Source: Meghimatium bilineatum (Eukaryota; Mollusca; Gastropoda; Stylommatophora; Philomycidae). From it: a DNA stretch of 64,000 bases. Below, piece after piece: positions 9,801 through 21,800 of the stretch (position 1 is its first letter; the number at the start of each line of letters is the position of its first letter). Position numbers and translations under genes: made by a program. The stretch spans positions 46,805,876 through 46,869,875 of the forward strand of contig CM067317.1 in assembly GCA_034231615.1 (NCBI GenBank). Direction: 5' to 3'. The notes under the pieces were generated by a model. It was not told the origin of the DNA and did not search any database. It worked only from the letters and a program-made list of their open reading frames with translations.

Positions 9801-12800
9801 ACGTATTTACAACTCTGGCTCCGTAGGGATTCCAAGTTCAGAACACCGACTTCGTATAGCTCAAACTCGCATCGGTTACTGTTTCCCTCGAAGTCGTGAG
9901 GAATTCACTTAAAGCTTTCATTTTTGCTGCACAATCCCGAACGCTCAATCCCTTCTTCTGCATATATGCCATCGCGTCGTTTATTTCCGTTAAAACTGGA
10001 ACCCATAACTCTAGATACATCATAAACGAGAATGACTTCATCGCCTCCAGCAAGCTATCAGCCGCGGATCTCGTTTCCAAATTTTCGGTTTTCTCAGTTC
10101 AAGTGTTTTTAGAATCTTCAGAAAATGGCTTTTAACCATTTTGACCGCTTCGCCTCTCGCGCTCCAGCATATTTCGGCTAATCGTTTGAGACTCGTTCCG
10201 TTGGCTTTGATCAGTATGTCCCAACGGTGAGTGCAATTGGAGAAGAAGGTGTGCTGAAGATCAAGCGTGCCGATGAAGGTCACATAGTTTACTTCTTCTT
10301 GTGCCGCATGGATCCCAGCTAGGTTTAAACTATGGTTCGAACAGGCAATATACTGGGCTTCTGGATTTATATCGCAAATTCGTTTCTGAACTCCCGAATG
10401 TTCCCCTTTCATCACAGTATCGTTATCGTACTCTTGAACTCGACAGTCCACGATGTCGAGGCCGTCCGCCTCTAGCTTCTTCAAAATCATTAGTCCAATC
10501 TCGTCGGCATTGTTCTTCTCGGTGTCAATAAAGTCGATAAAATACTCTTCAACAGACACACGATGGCCTTCCATCACAACATAACGAAGCACTTGCGAAG
10601 TTTGATCCATGTGAGACACATCGGGTGTGTTATCAAATATTATGGCAAAATATTTGGCCTCTTTTACCCGCTGGATAATACGCGGCCGAACTTGTTCACC
10701 CATTAAATTGATGAATTGGTTTTGTAGATTCCAGGACAAGTAAGATGGCCGTGGAGCACCTCAAAGTCGGATCCGAGGAGTGTGTTCTTTGAGAAAAGGA
10801 TCATACTTCGACAAAAGCTTTATAATCTCGAGTTGTTCCGAACCACTCACAATTAGGTGCACCCTAACGTTGTCCGAAATAACAGCTGGCCACTACCCTA
10901 TATCGGCCAAATCCATAGCGCCTTCTTCTTCTAAATTAGAATTGTAAGTAGAAATGGATTCTGCCTCTGTCATCTTTTGTGTCAAATAATGTACTTTTAC
11001 TTAATCGCCAAATAAATGTGCTTTCCAAGAAAAAAATGTGATTTATTAAAAGTACCGTGCATCAGCTTTGGCACGGTTAAAGCACTTAAACCCAGTTTCA
11101 AAGTTTTCATTATATTGAGGGGAATTTTGATGCCCCTCAAGCCGTGATGTCCGGTGCGACAGCACACCACCCTCGCTACACCTCTGGCCTGATTGTTTTA
11201 TTTTTTACGTGTTCTTTCTCAAATTCTCGCTGAATCTCTTTTATTAAAAAAAAAAATGGGTCTACAAAATTTCAGTAAGATATAGTTTAGAGAATGGAGA
11301 AAAGCTATGTCTCGGTTTTATTTTCGCCAACAGCTCGACCACAGACATCTAAATAAATACAAGGTATAATCAGGACTCACACTTAGAGTGATATTTCCTT
11401 TGGGATTTCCCGTTGTGAATCTCATTAGTATACATAGAAAATAAGTCACCCATGTGTTGCCTGGACCCGAATGGGGAGCAAAGAATAGCAACATTGTTTG
11501 CCTTTCTAGGCATGCATAGTAGGCGACTAAGGAGTTTATGGGGGGGGGGGGGGGTTTGCTGTACAATCCATATAGGGTAAAAGTGACCCAAAAACCGTGC
11601 TGAAGTCGGATGTGTCAGGTCAAAAAAGCCTAAATATCACAGAAAAGCTATAAACCATGACAACGTATTCCGTTTTTCTGATTACATTCTGCTAATATGC
11701 AGGAGTATGAGAACATATGCAGAAGAAGGCGAACAAGAAAATGAAACTTCTCCAGGATGGTGTTTCCTTCTGATCTACGGAGATGTGTGACCGATCTCAT
11801 GTAGCATCATTTGTCTTGGTACCTCCGATTTTTCTTGTGATTTTCATTGGCTGGCGGCTCAAAGTATACACATAGTATACTCAAAGTATACACAAAGTAT
11901 ACACAAAGCAGCAAATGATCTGTTGCAGGAGGATCACAAGGAACTATTCTGGAGAAAGTCTTCCTAAATACTATACTTGAAATCTGGGCTATTTTATATA
12001 ACAACCGACCCTTTCTTGGACTCTGTTGCTATGTCCTTTTTATATCTAGATGTCTGTGCTCAGACACATCCGTCTTCGGTACACGTGATATATCAAACAT
12101 TTAATATATTTTTTATTCTTCATATATTTTCAGTCTGGCTCCACATTATTGGGCATTCCAACTGATGTCTACACGTATGGAGTTATGGCCGTTTTTTGGT
12201 TTTTGGGAGCTGGAATCGCTTTCGTGTGTATATCTGCAACATTTGTTCCTCTTATGCATCCCCTGCGCCTGACAAGTCTATATGAGTACCTCCAGATGAG
12301 ATTCGATTCCACAGCTGTTCGAATGTTCGCTGTTGTTGTTGGAATTCTACAGACGCTATGTTTCATGGCAATTGCTCTTTTAACACCAGCGCTTGCCTTG
12401 CAGGTAATATAGAATAATGGGGTGCAAAGGGTACCGCGCTGTTTTCGTGCGGTCCCAGGGTTAACAGGTAACCAAGATATCAAAAAAACCTCCTCGTGGT
12501 GCACCATGGAAACAGAAATACAGCTGCTCGTGCTGATTCTGGCTAATCCTTTTGGGAATCGTGTCCGTGATTGTGGAGGCAGCAGATTTACTGCAAAAAG
12601 ACGGTCAATATCTCCGACACCATTGCGCCAACAAATGCAATGGCACTGTCGACACATAGTAACGCTAGTCAGTCCGGTTCGAGCATTGGAAACGACAATG
12701 AAAATGACACGAAAAGGTAGATGCATGGAGAGAGACGAAAAAAACAACATACTGAGTACAATGAAAGGGCAGCACAGCTCCAGAGGACAGCGGAAAGTGC

Positions 12801-15800
12801 AAATAGAAAGGAAAAACGTTCCAAGGAAATCGGAACTACAAATTTTTTTAGTTCGAGACAAGCTTCTAGTTACCGGTGCTCCTTACGGGCAGGGACCCAG
12901 ACCAAGTCGTGATTGTCCGGAAAAGAAAGCAGCACTGGCCTAAATCTAATGTCGAGCTTACCTATAACGGCAACATGCTCGTGGAGAGAAAGGGTTCCGT
13001 ACCCGATGGGCTCAGGTATAGACAGGTCAACGAAAGCAGCCCTGGCTCAACTCTACTGTTAAGTTTTCCTATACCGGAAGCATGCTCGGAGAGAGATAAG
13101 GTTCAGTACCCGATGGGCTCAGGCACAAATGGGACAAGGTAGTTCAGCTCGAGAACACGCTTTGCTCCCAAACGTGCGGAGAGACTCGGACTTGGACGAG
13201 GGATTTACAATGTCGGTGAACGACACCTCGGCTAAAAAGGCGTAAGAACGCTAGTCCAGCTCTTCTGTCGAGTTCTTCCTTAACCGGAACCAGGTTCGCG
13301 GATGAGAAAAGGTTTAGTACCCGATGGGCACAGGCACAGAATATCTAATTACACGAGGCAAGTTCACTGACCGTGGAACACCTCAATAGACGTACAGAAC
13401 ACTCGTCTCTGCGAAGAGTCATTACACACCAGCGCTCCCGTCGACAGATTGGCAATCTGTCACAGGCTAGGGAAGCCCACTACCCGAATTAAATGCATGA
13501 CGAAAACGGATGTGCTGGGTCTCGGATGTCTGGTACACAAAGTGAGCCAACCGAGGTGCAAATAATACAGTTCAACTGTGAAACTAGCAGTACAAAGTAT
13601 GTCACGCTACCAGGCGGAAATCGCACGATACATCTGTTGTGATTACAAGAGAGCGAACGAAGAAGAACAGAATAATGTTTGGTCTGAAAGGGCGTAGAGC
13701 ATTGCCTTTTTGTACTCCGGTTATCCTATATGTACTCTGTTCCTCTCAACGATGAGGCACGTCAGCTGAGGAGAGTACCACTCACGGATCGGAAATCGTT
13801 AGCTTTAAGTATAATCCTGGGGAATAAATCCACCCTGCAAACAAAACATTTGGAGCTGGATTCGATATCGCGACTTCTTAAATACAAAGTGAACGGAATA
13901 ATCATTACGCTAGGTGGACTTCGAAATATTTGAAAATAATATCGCGAATCAGGACGAACAAACCGTGTCTTCTGTCATGATATAGATGCAATAGAGTAGA
14001 CTTTACTTGTTCAAAGCGAACATAGTAACCATTACGCCACTTGGATCACGAAACCATAAAATAATGAAAGTTGGGGTTCTGATAATCGTAGTATGGGGTA
14101 CGAAAAAGTATTTTGTTCAGGCGGGGAAATAATAAACACCTGTTGGTGTTTAGTTTTAACGCCACGGAAATAATAAAAAGCATAAATAAGACGAACAGTG
14201 TGGTCTCCCACTCTGAGAAATCCCCTTTTTTGGGTTCGTTTCACCTTTCGCTTAATATATAGGCCCAGCTGCTAGAATTGGACCCAAATTTATATGCACT
14301 AAAATGATGAACACAGCGATAAACGAGTGGTGACTGTATTTTCGTGCAACGTTATGTAATTTTAGTGTTACTTCAAAATATTGAAAGTTTATCAGTATCA
14401 TATAAGTAATCAGGCGTGGAAGCAATTCATCAATCACATTAGGAGATTAATTGTGATCTGTGTTAAGTGCAATTGCGTTATTTTTAGAGTGGTCAAGGGC
14501 TGGCCTATCTAATTTAATTTCCATATGCAACGGTTAGTTCCATACATGAAGGGGTTGCCTTAAGTGTTTACATAATCTTTCAAATTAAGAGTAACCTGCC
14601 CCAATGTAAGCAGTTTCAAAAATACAACTCTTCCTATTATGTAGCATGCCATCTCTTCAATTTGTAGTAATCTCAAACCCATACATCATGTTACACGTCA
14701 GTTGTATACTGCCATAAAATATTCTTGCAAAATATTATAAATGTCACAGAAATATGAGTTTTTTTCCCCTCGGATGCGTTTGAGTTATTACTCATGTATT
14801 AATATTGACAAGCTTTATACGCTTTTAAAATGATTGCATACGGATATAATTGTATATCACATTTTGTTATGATGTACGATATGCAATACAATTTAAATTA
14901 ATATGAAATATTTGCATTGCTAATATGGAGGCTTCGCCACTGACAGATATATAGTTAGATATAAAATTAGTTATGCTGGATACCATTAACATCTGCTCTG
15001 TCTATTTTTCAGACAGGTGCTAGTCTATCATTGGGGGTGTCTATAGGTCTTGTTGGATTCATTGGAACTGTGTACACAACAATTGGTGGTATCAAGAGTG
15101 TGGTATGGACTGACGCCTTTCAGAGCTTTGTCATGTTTGGAGGCGTTCTAACAATTGCAATACGGGGTAATGATCGTACAACTGCTGAATGTGGTTCATT
15201 GTGTTATTTGAAAGTACATACTTTAATTCCGGCCACAGGCTGGAACTTGTGAGCATGTGGGCTGTTACTCAACAGATTACAAAAGGGAGCCAAACAATTT
15301 AACTTTAAATTTTGCAGTAACAGGATATATGGTTCTTTTGCTACTTATTCCCGTTTCACCCATGTTGAATGGTAGAAAAGGCATAGAAAATTGATTTTCT
15401 AATACTCGGGTTAACCAGCGTGTACTCTGTCCCTTTCAGCGAAGAGCATGCCTGTTAGCAAGCACAGAAAGAAGCCCAACAACACAACTAGACACATGTT
15501 GGATTGGAACCCACAGAGAAAAGGAGAGTTAGGAGATCAAGGTACACATGGATAAAACAGAGCCACAATCAATATCAAGTTCCGTTTAAGCAACGAATGC
15601 TAGCTGCAAGGGATCTCCTACAACCTCTGTATTTTGCTGCTTCCTACTTAAATTTACTTGTATAAACAATTATTTGAAGCAAAATTGTATTGTCTATATA
15701 TGTTATCCATGTTTACAAGAAGACCTATCGACCTTTGTATAACTAATACGGATATTAATGTTTGTTGTTACTGATGATATTTCAATACCTGTACGGGATG

Positions 15801-18800
15801 TTTGTTGTTGTTGTAATAGTCCTTGTCTCGATTGGTACGTTCTGGGGACTTTGAGTGCACGGTTTGAATGGTTTGACAAAATCGCATCTGTTTTCTGGAG
15901 ATGCGGTTAGTCAAGTACAGAAGAACGCGTGTGCAATAGTTGCTAGGCGATTTGGTGCCGTTGAAAAGATTGGTTCAATTCCCGTTAGTCTCAAGAATTT
16001 TTAAATTGTCCTCTGGCTTCCTACTTAAATTTACTTGTGGCTTTGGGAGCATGATCTTTCTCTTTCGGGAACAACTTGTAAATTTGCCATCGTTATCGCC
16101 AAAAAATTTAGCACCACAAAATTGACATATAATATTGAAAATAACAGTTATGTACAGCAACACGATCCTCAACAAAAGTTGCTGCTTCATTGAAATTGCT
16201 TGACTTCGACGCATCTGTGACAATGAGTAACGTACACACCACGTAGCCATGCCAGGCGCTAACATTCGATTCTGTCACACAACGAATTTTCATCGGTCAA
16301 GGGCTGGTCATATTTTTTGGTAGCCATGAGGTAAATTCATTTTTTAACGTTTTCGATCTAACTTGTTTCAACTTCTCACTCTTTATCCGCTGTTATAATT
16401 GCTGTCATGTTATTTTACATGTCTAAACTGAAACATATATTGGAGTGTTAAGTTATTAAGCACGTTACATTGTCCAGATACTTGTGTTTTTCCGTGATAT
16501 TTGATACAAATTGTTAACAGTGTGATTTGGGGTAAAGCTGCGCACAATGAGTGGTGCAAACATGCGCAGCGGACTCACTTCAGTCACTTCACCCTCATGT
16601 TGCCAAATATTTAAACCAATGAAACCCATATACCGTATTCATGACAGCATGATCAACGATACCCTCATGCGTAAAGAGACGCATGTCACGCGTCAGTGAT
16701 TACAGACCACTTAGATTGTGCTCTTTTTCTTGGTAGAATTATTTTTACTTGTATCTTGGCGTGCAGCTTGCCCGGTCGGGTAATGCAATTGAGTTCACTA
16801 CTAGACATTATACAGTAAAACCTGTCATAAGCGGAGCCACAATGTGCTGGAATATTTCTTCGATAAAGCCAGTTTTCCGTTAAATCAAGGTGTAATTTGA
16901 ACATTTTACCCAAGACATGATATAACTGATCTAATATGCAGTACCGTACCCATATACTTATTAACACTAAGCACATACAATTTTGAGTAGCACAAGGAGA
17001 CAAACGTAACTGTTTCATACTGTAAATATTTTAGTTTTCAACGCGTATTAGTTCATTTAACGAATCACGTTTTCTACCATGCATCTTCTCGTAGGCACCT
17101 ATCTCGTCGGAAGCGGAGATTCAGTTTTGAAGATCGCTCAGGATGGTGGTCGCATTTCTTTTAACAAATTTAGTCTGGACCCAAGCGCGAGACACACTTG
17201 GTGGACAAGTATCATCGGTGGAATCTTTCTCTGGTAAAGCATATTTAGACTTAGATCTGAATAGGTGCTACTTACCATGTTCTGTTACCATTATAGCTCG
17301 GTTTAAAAAGAAAGACCCCAATTGTTATACGATTATCTGTCTTCTTCAGATCACGTGGTTTTTAAAAATACATATTTTAAGTAAATATTGAACAAAATAA
17401 GTAAAAAAGGGTTAAATAGTAATTTTACGTTGATCAATCCATAGAATCTATGTTTCGACCAAAATGTCTTTATCAAAAAATGACGACAAAAAACAGAATG
17501 GAATCATAAAATCAAACGGAAACTATATGCAGCAGCAAAGCAATGTTATAATATACAGTATACAAGTCAGTTTAAAAAAATAATTGACGAAGAGTGGCGA
17601 GAATCACGAACATGTGATTACATGACGAGAAAGTACAGGCAGAAACAGAAAATGCAAAATTGAAAAAAACAAAAGTATTATAATTTTTTCAGATTAACAT
17701 ATACAAGTTTTATTTCAGTTGGACCTGTGATATCTATATTTGGTATTTACAATAGAATACGGCTGTCAGATTTGGACAATAAATAGAGCAACGGCAAAAA
17801 GAATATCGACTTTCGAAGTGTTATCGGGCAATGTTAAGAATGTCTTGGACAGAAAAGTTAAAGAAGAGTGAGGTTTTGAGTATGCTGAATATACAGGAAG
17901 GATGACTGGAGAATATGATTTTACATAGAAAACTGAAATATTTCGGACATATAAAACAACACAATAGTCTGGAAAGATGTATATTATAGGGCAGAACTTC
18001 GGGAAGTAGAAAAAGAGGTAGACCTAGAGGAGATGCATAGATGGCACCAAAGACTGTATGAAGATATCATTGGACGGAGGCAGGCAGACTAGATTGGCAC
18101 AGGATAGTGTCGAGTTCAGGACATCAATTGCAAAGACAATGTTCTGGAAAGAGCGTGTCACTTGATAATGATGATGACATATAAACTGGTTGCTGTAACC
18201 GATAATATATATGCCAGTGGTGGTCAATATACGGCCCTAGGTGGAAATATAAACCATTAATTCTGGCCAGCCAGACTGATCTAAAGATGCTATATGCACT
18301 GGCCTCAGACATGACCATCTGCAGTATAGAAGACATGGGCACAGAAAACGTACACATGACCTGAACGGTTCATTTTAATACTTTCCGTTCCTTTCGTTGG
18401 GCGTCTTGATATATTTTTGAAATGCGACTCTAAATATATAAATAGTGACCAATGAAAACACGGCAATTGTAAAAAATCATAACGAATGAAGTCATAATTA
18501 ATTCTGCACAGAGGTCCTATAGTACAATTAAATGTCACGCTTCAAAGCCCAGAAAAGACTACCTGGAGATCCAAAGGACTGGGAAAAAGGAATGTTTCTG
18601 GCGCCATATCTTACGTAAAACGCTCAGTGCGGTCCGTGTACCAAAACAGGTTGCCATTCCCCCACTGCTGCTTCATACCATTAAGAATGGAGCCCAAAAG
18701 TTGAGCAAAGAATAGTAACAATACCACCTGGCATACATGTAGTCAAAAGCAGCTAAGGAAGTCAGACATCGGGTTGGCTTCACCACCGAATGATCTACGG

Positions 18801-21800
18801 TGTACTTTCTGAAAAATGTTTAGACTGCTGGTATGGAGTTAACCTTTTATATGCAGCATGTCACTAGATTACAAGCTAGTCACTTCACTGCTTTCTTCAT
18901 TCTCTAAAGGGCATTTTCTGACACATTCGAACGATTACCCACTCAGAGCTCACAATATAAATGGAGGTGGAAAAGGAGAAAAGTATCTGGTAAATGCAAT
19001 ACAGCTTGGAAAAGCTTGTTAGGAATGGACTTGTGTCAGGACTGAGGTGACAGTACAAGAACATGTCGAGATGTACTCCCAAAATCTCTCTCTCTCTCTC
19101 TCTTTCTCTATGTGACATATTTTTTCCAGAACGTTGACTCTGTAATTGATGTCCTGAACCCGACTCTATCTTTTGCCAATCTGGGGGCCTCTAATGACAT
19201 CTTCCTACGGTTTTTGATGTAATCTGTCCATCTTCTTATATGTCTACCTCTTATTCTACTTCCCGGAACTCTGCCCTCTAAGATGTGTCTTTTATGCCAT
19301 TGTGTCTTTTTATATGTAAGAAATATTTTAGTTTTCTGCGTAAAATTGTATTTAACAACTACCCTCCTCTATATATTCAAAAGCTCCCTGTACAGTGATG
19401 TTCTGCCTTGAATTTAACGGGATAAGAGACCCCTTGCTCTTGATTTAGGGTGACCTGCACAAAACAGTCATCTGTATAAATGAGTTCCCTGACCATAGTG
19501 TCTCGCTCTTTAGTTTTGGCTTAAAAACGCCAAAGATTGAAAAGTTTACCGTCTGTTCTGTATTTTATGTGCATGCCTGTTAGGTCACTTGATCCAGATG
19601 CGTCTTTCATCATGGCAGAAAATATCAGACTGAACAGTGTTGGAACAAGGAAGCATCCTCGATTGACCCCATTTGTTACAAGAAAAGCTGGGAATTACTT
19701 CCACATTAAATTCAAAGCAGAACTCATATATCTTCAAAACATCATTTCTGTGCTAGAAATTCTTAATATTGTCCTGTAACAAATCAGTCAGAATTTCCAT
19801 ATTTTTTTTGGCCGTTGTTCTATTTATAGTCCAAGTTTCGCAGCAGCATGTTGCAACGGGAAAAATGTATGATCTAAGAAGTATAACCTTTGCCTCTTTA
19901 TAACAGTTTTTCCATATATTTTTCAATTGTTTCCTAATCTCCATTGTTTATATTTGCACCCAAATAATCAAACTTGTCGACATTTTCTAGTTCTATGTTA
20001 TCTATTTTAATTTTTGATGTTACTATGGTTTTATTTGTTGTTATTATCTTGGTTTTCTGTTTGTTTAATTGAAGGTTTTGTTCTTCGCTGTGTGCTTTTG
20101 TTTTCATGATCATCCTTTCTATTCCTTCTATGTGTGTAGTTAGAAGAACCGCACTAACACAATCGCAAGACAAAATTATATATACAGATGGCTCAGTCAT
20201 TGAAAAAGCTGTCGTACGGAGAACTCAAGACTGACTCCAGTAAGGACGGAGGACAGAAGAAGCGTTTTACAGACACCCTCAAGACAACAGTGACTCACTT
20301 CAGCCCAGACATAAATTCATGGGAGAGTCTTGGAGAAGATAGAAACGATTGGCGTCTCAGAATAAAGAATGATGCTGCATCTGCAGAGAACCTCAGACAT
20401 CATTCAGTCAGCGCAACATAAACACTAGAAGAAAAGCAGGAGCTGCTCAATGTTCCGCAGATTCCTCTCACACATGCCCATAGTGTGGTAGACAATTCTA
20501 GGCACCCATAGCACTCATTAGTTACCGTCGGTACACCGCAGACATCATAGGTTGAGCTGAATGTTCATCGCTGACTACGACTGATTAACAACGTGTGTGT
20601 GTTGGTATGTATGTATGTGTGTATACGTGTATGTATGAGTGTAGGAATATTTGAAAATCATTAACCTATTCGATGTACGCTTCAATTGTTATAAATAAAT
20701 ATGAACTTGACGGTGTTATTATATTTATGACAGTTGTGCTGTCGTGTGCAGCCAATCAACATTACAGCGTATCTCTGCCGCTAAGTCAGCAAGGACAGCA
20801 CAGAATGCATGTTTATTGACCAGTACTTTGTTTATGATGTACGGCGCTTTTCTATCTGCGATAGCCTTGGTGATGTATGCGTATTTTGTAGTGACACGAT
20901 GTGATCCATTTCAGGTGTGTTTTAAATTTGATTATATTTTGTTTGATTAAATATGAATTGTGATTACTTTAAGTGTACATTGAATTCATGAAACCATTAA
21001 GTAGACCAGAGTTGCCAGTGTTTGGCAATTAAAATTAGGTTTTAACATTAAAAAACAATGGTTTGTTTCAATTTCAATTTTTATTTTGTGATTTAAAAAT
21101 ATTTGCGTCATTATTAAAATATAGGCCTATCAAAGACATTAAAACAAATTAAGCTAGTTAACATTTTTTTGGAATATCTGAAATTATATTATGATAAATT
21201 GTTATTGCTTGGTAACCGCGAACTTTACAATTTTTTTTTCTCAATGACAACGGCAGTCGCACACAAAAATTGTGTTCTTGGCTGATGTCACACTAACAAA
21301 GTCAAATGGGTAAACTCTATTGTTTGCTGGAGCTTTTCTTTCGTTCAATGTAACTTTGGTTGCAATATTAAGCCCTTGAGTTTAACATGTTTCTCTTAAT
21401 TGGCAATATTAACATGTTTCTCTTAAATGTTCATAGTTCATACTGACATATTTCTCTTAAATGTTCATAGTTCATACTGACATATTTCTCTTAAATGTTC
21501 ATAGTTCATACTGACATATTTCTCTTAATTGTTCATACTGTTTCATAAGTTCCATCTGAAATATTTTCTGCGTGTTCTGATATTGCGGTGGTTTGTAACT
21601 ACAACATCACAAGTACAAATCAGTCTTATAGTGATCATTGAAACACATTTTAGATCCGGCGCATTTCTGAATTTTGTGCGCGGAACGTTTAATTCAAAAT
21701 GCAGAACTAGTCTTTCACAACTAGCAGGGTCGCGCACCAGCCGCAGCTTAGATGGAATGTGGGGATACAAAAATAACTCAAATGTAGTAGACGATTGACT

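Larger units (their letters stand above)
8637..11186. mobile_element. hAT-superfamily DNA transposon (defective)
   Basis: Termini CAGGGGTGTACCTATGGT (8637) and, reversed, CAGAGGTGTAGCGAGGGT (ending 11186) form imperfect inverted repeats. The 8-bp flanks gcttgagt (8629-8636) and gcctgatt (11187-11194) match at 6 of 8 positions. It encloses a decayed transposase on the minus strand (about 9500-10990) and a LINE tail (8780-9160) that must have inserted later. A poly-C run lies near 8691-8706. It sits within gene A intron 1. Confidence 0.75.

Noticed and set aside
10038-10739. Host gene similar to zinc-finger MYM-type protein 1.
   Set aside because: The flanking frames are broken and the whole lies between hAT-type termini, so it is a transposase remnant.
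12169-12861. A 230-aa minus-strand ORF.
   Set aside because: Its first part is the antisense shadow of gene A exon 2 and the rest is intron; no family resemblance.
17719-17742. A 24-nt microexon between gene A exons 4 and 5 (TTTCAG|TTGGACCTG...ATTTG|GTATTT) that fits the phase and would encode W-T-C-D-I-Y.
   Set aside because: Gene B has no equivalent. The acceptor at 20734 already restores alignment and equal exon length without it. Kept only as an alternative for cDNA to settle.
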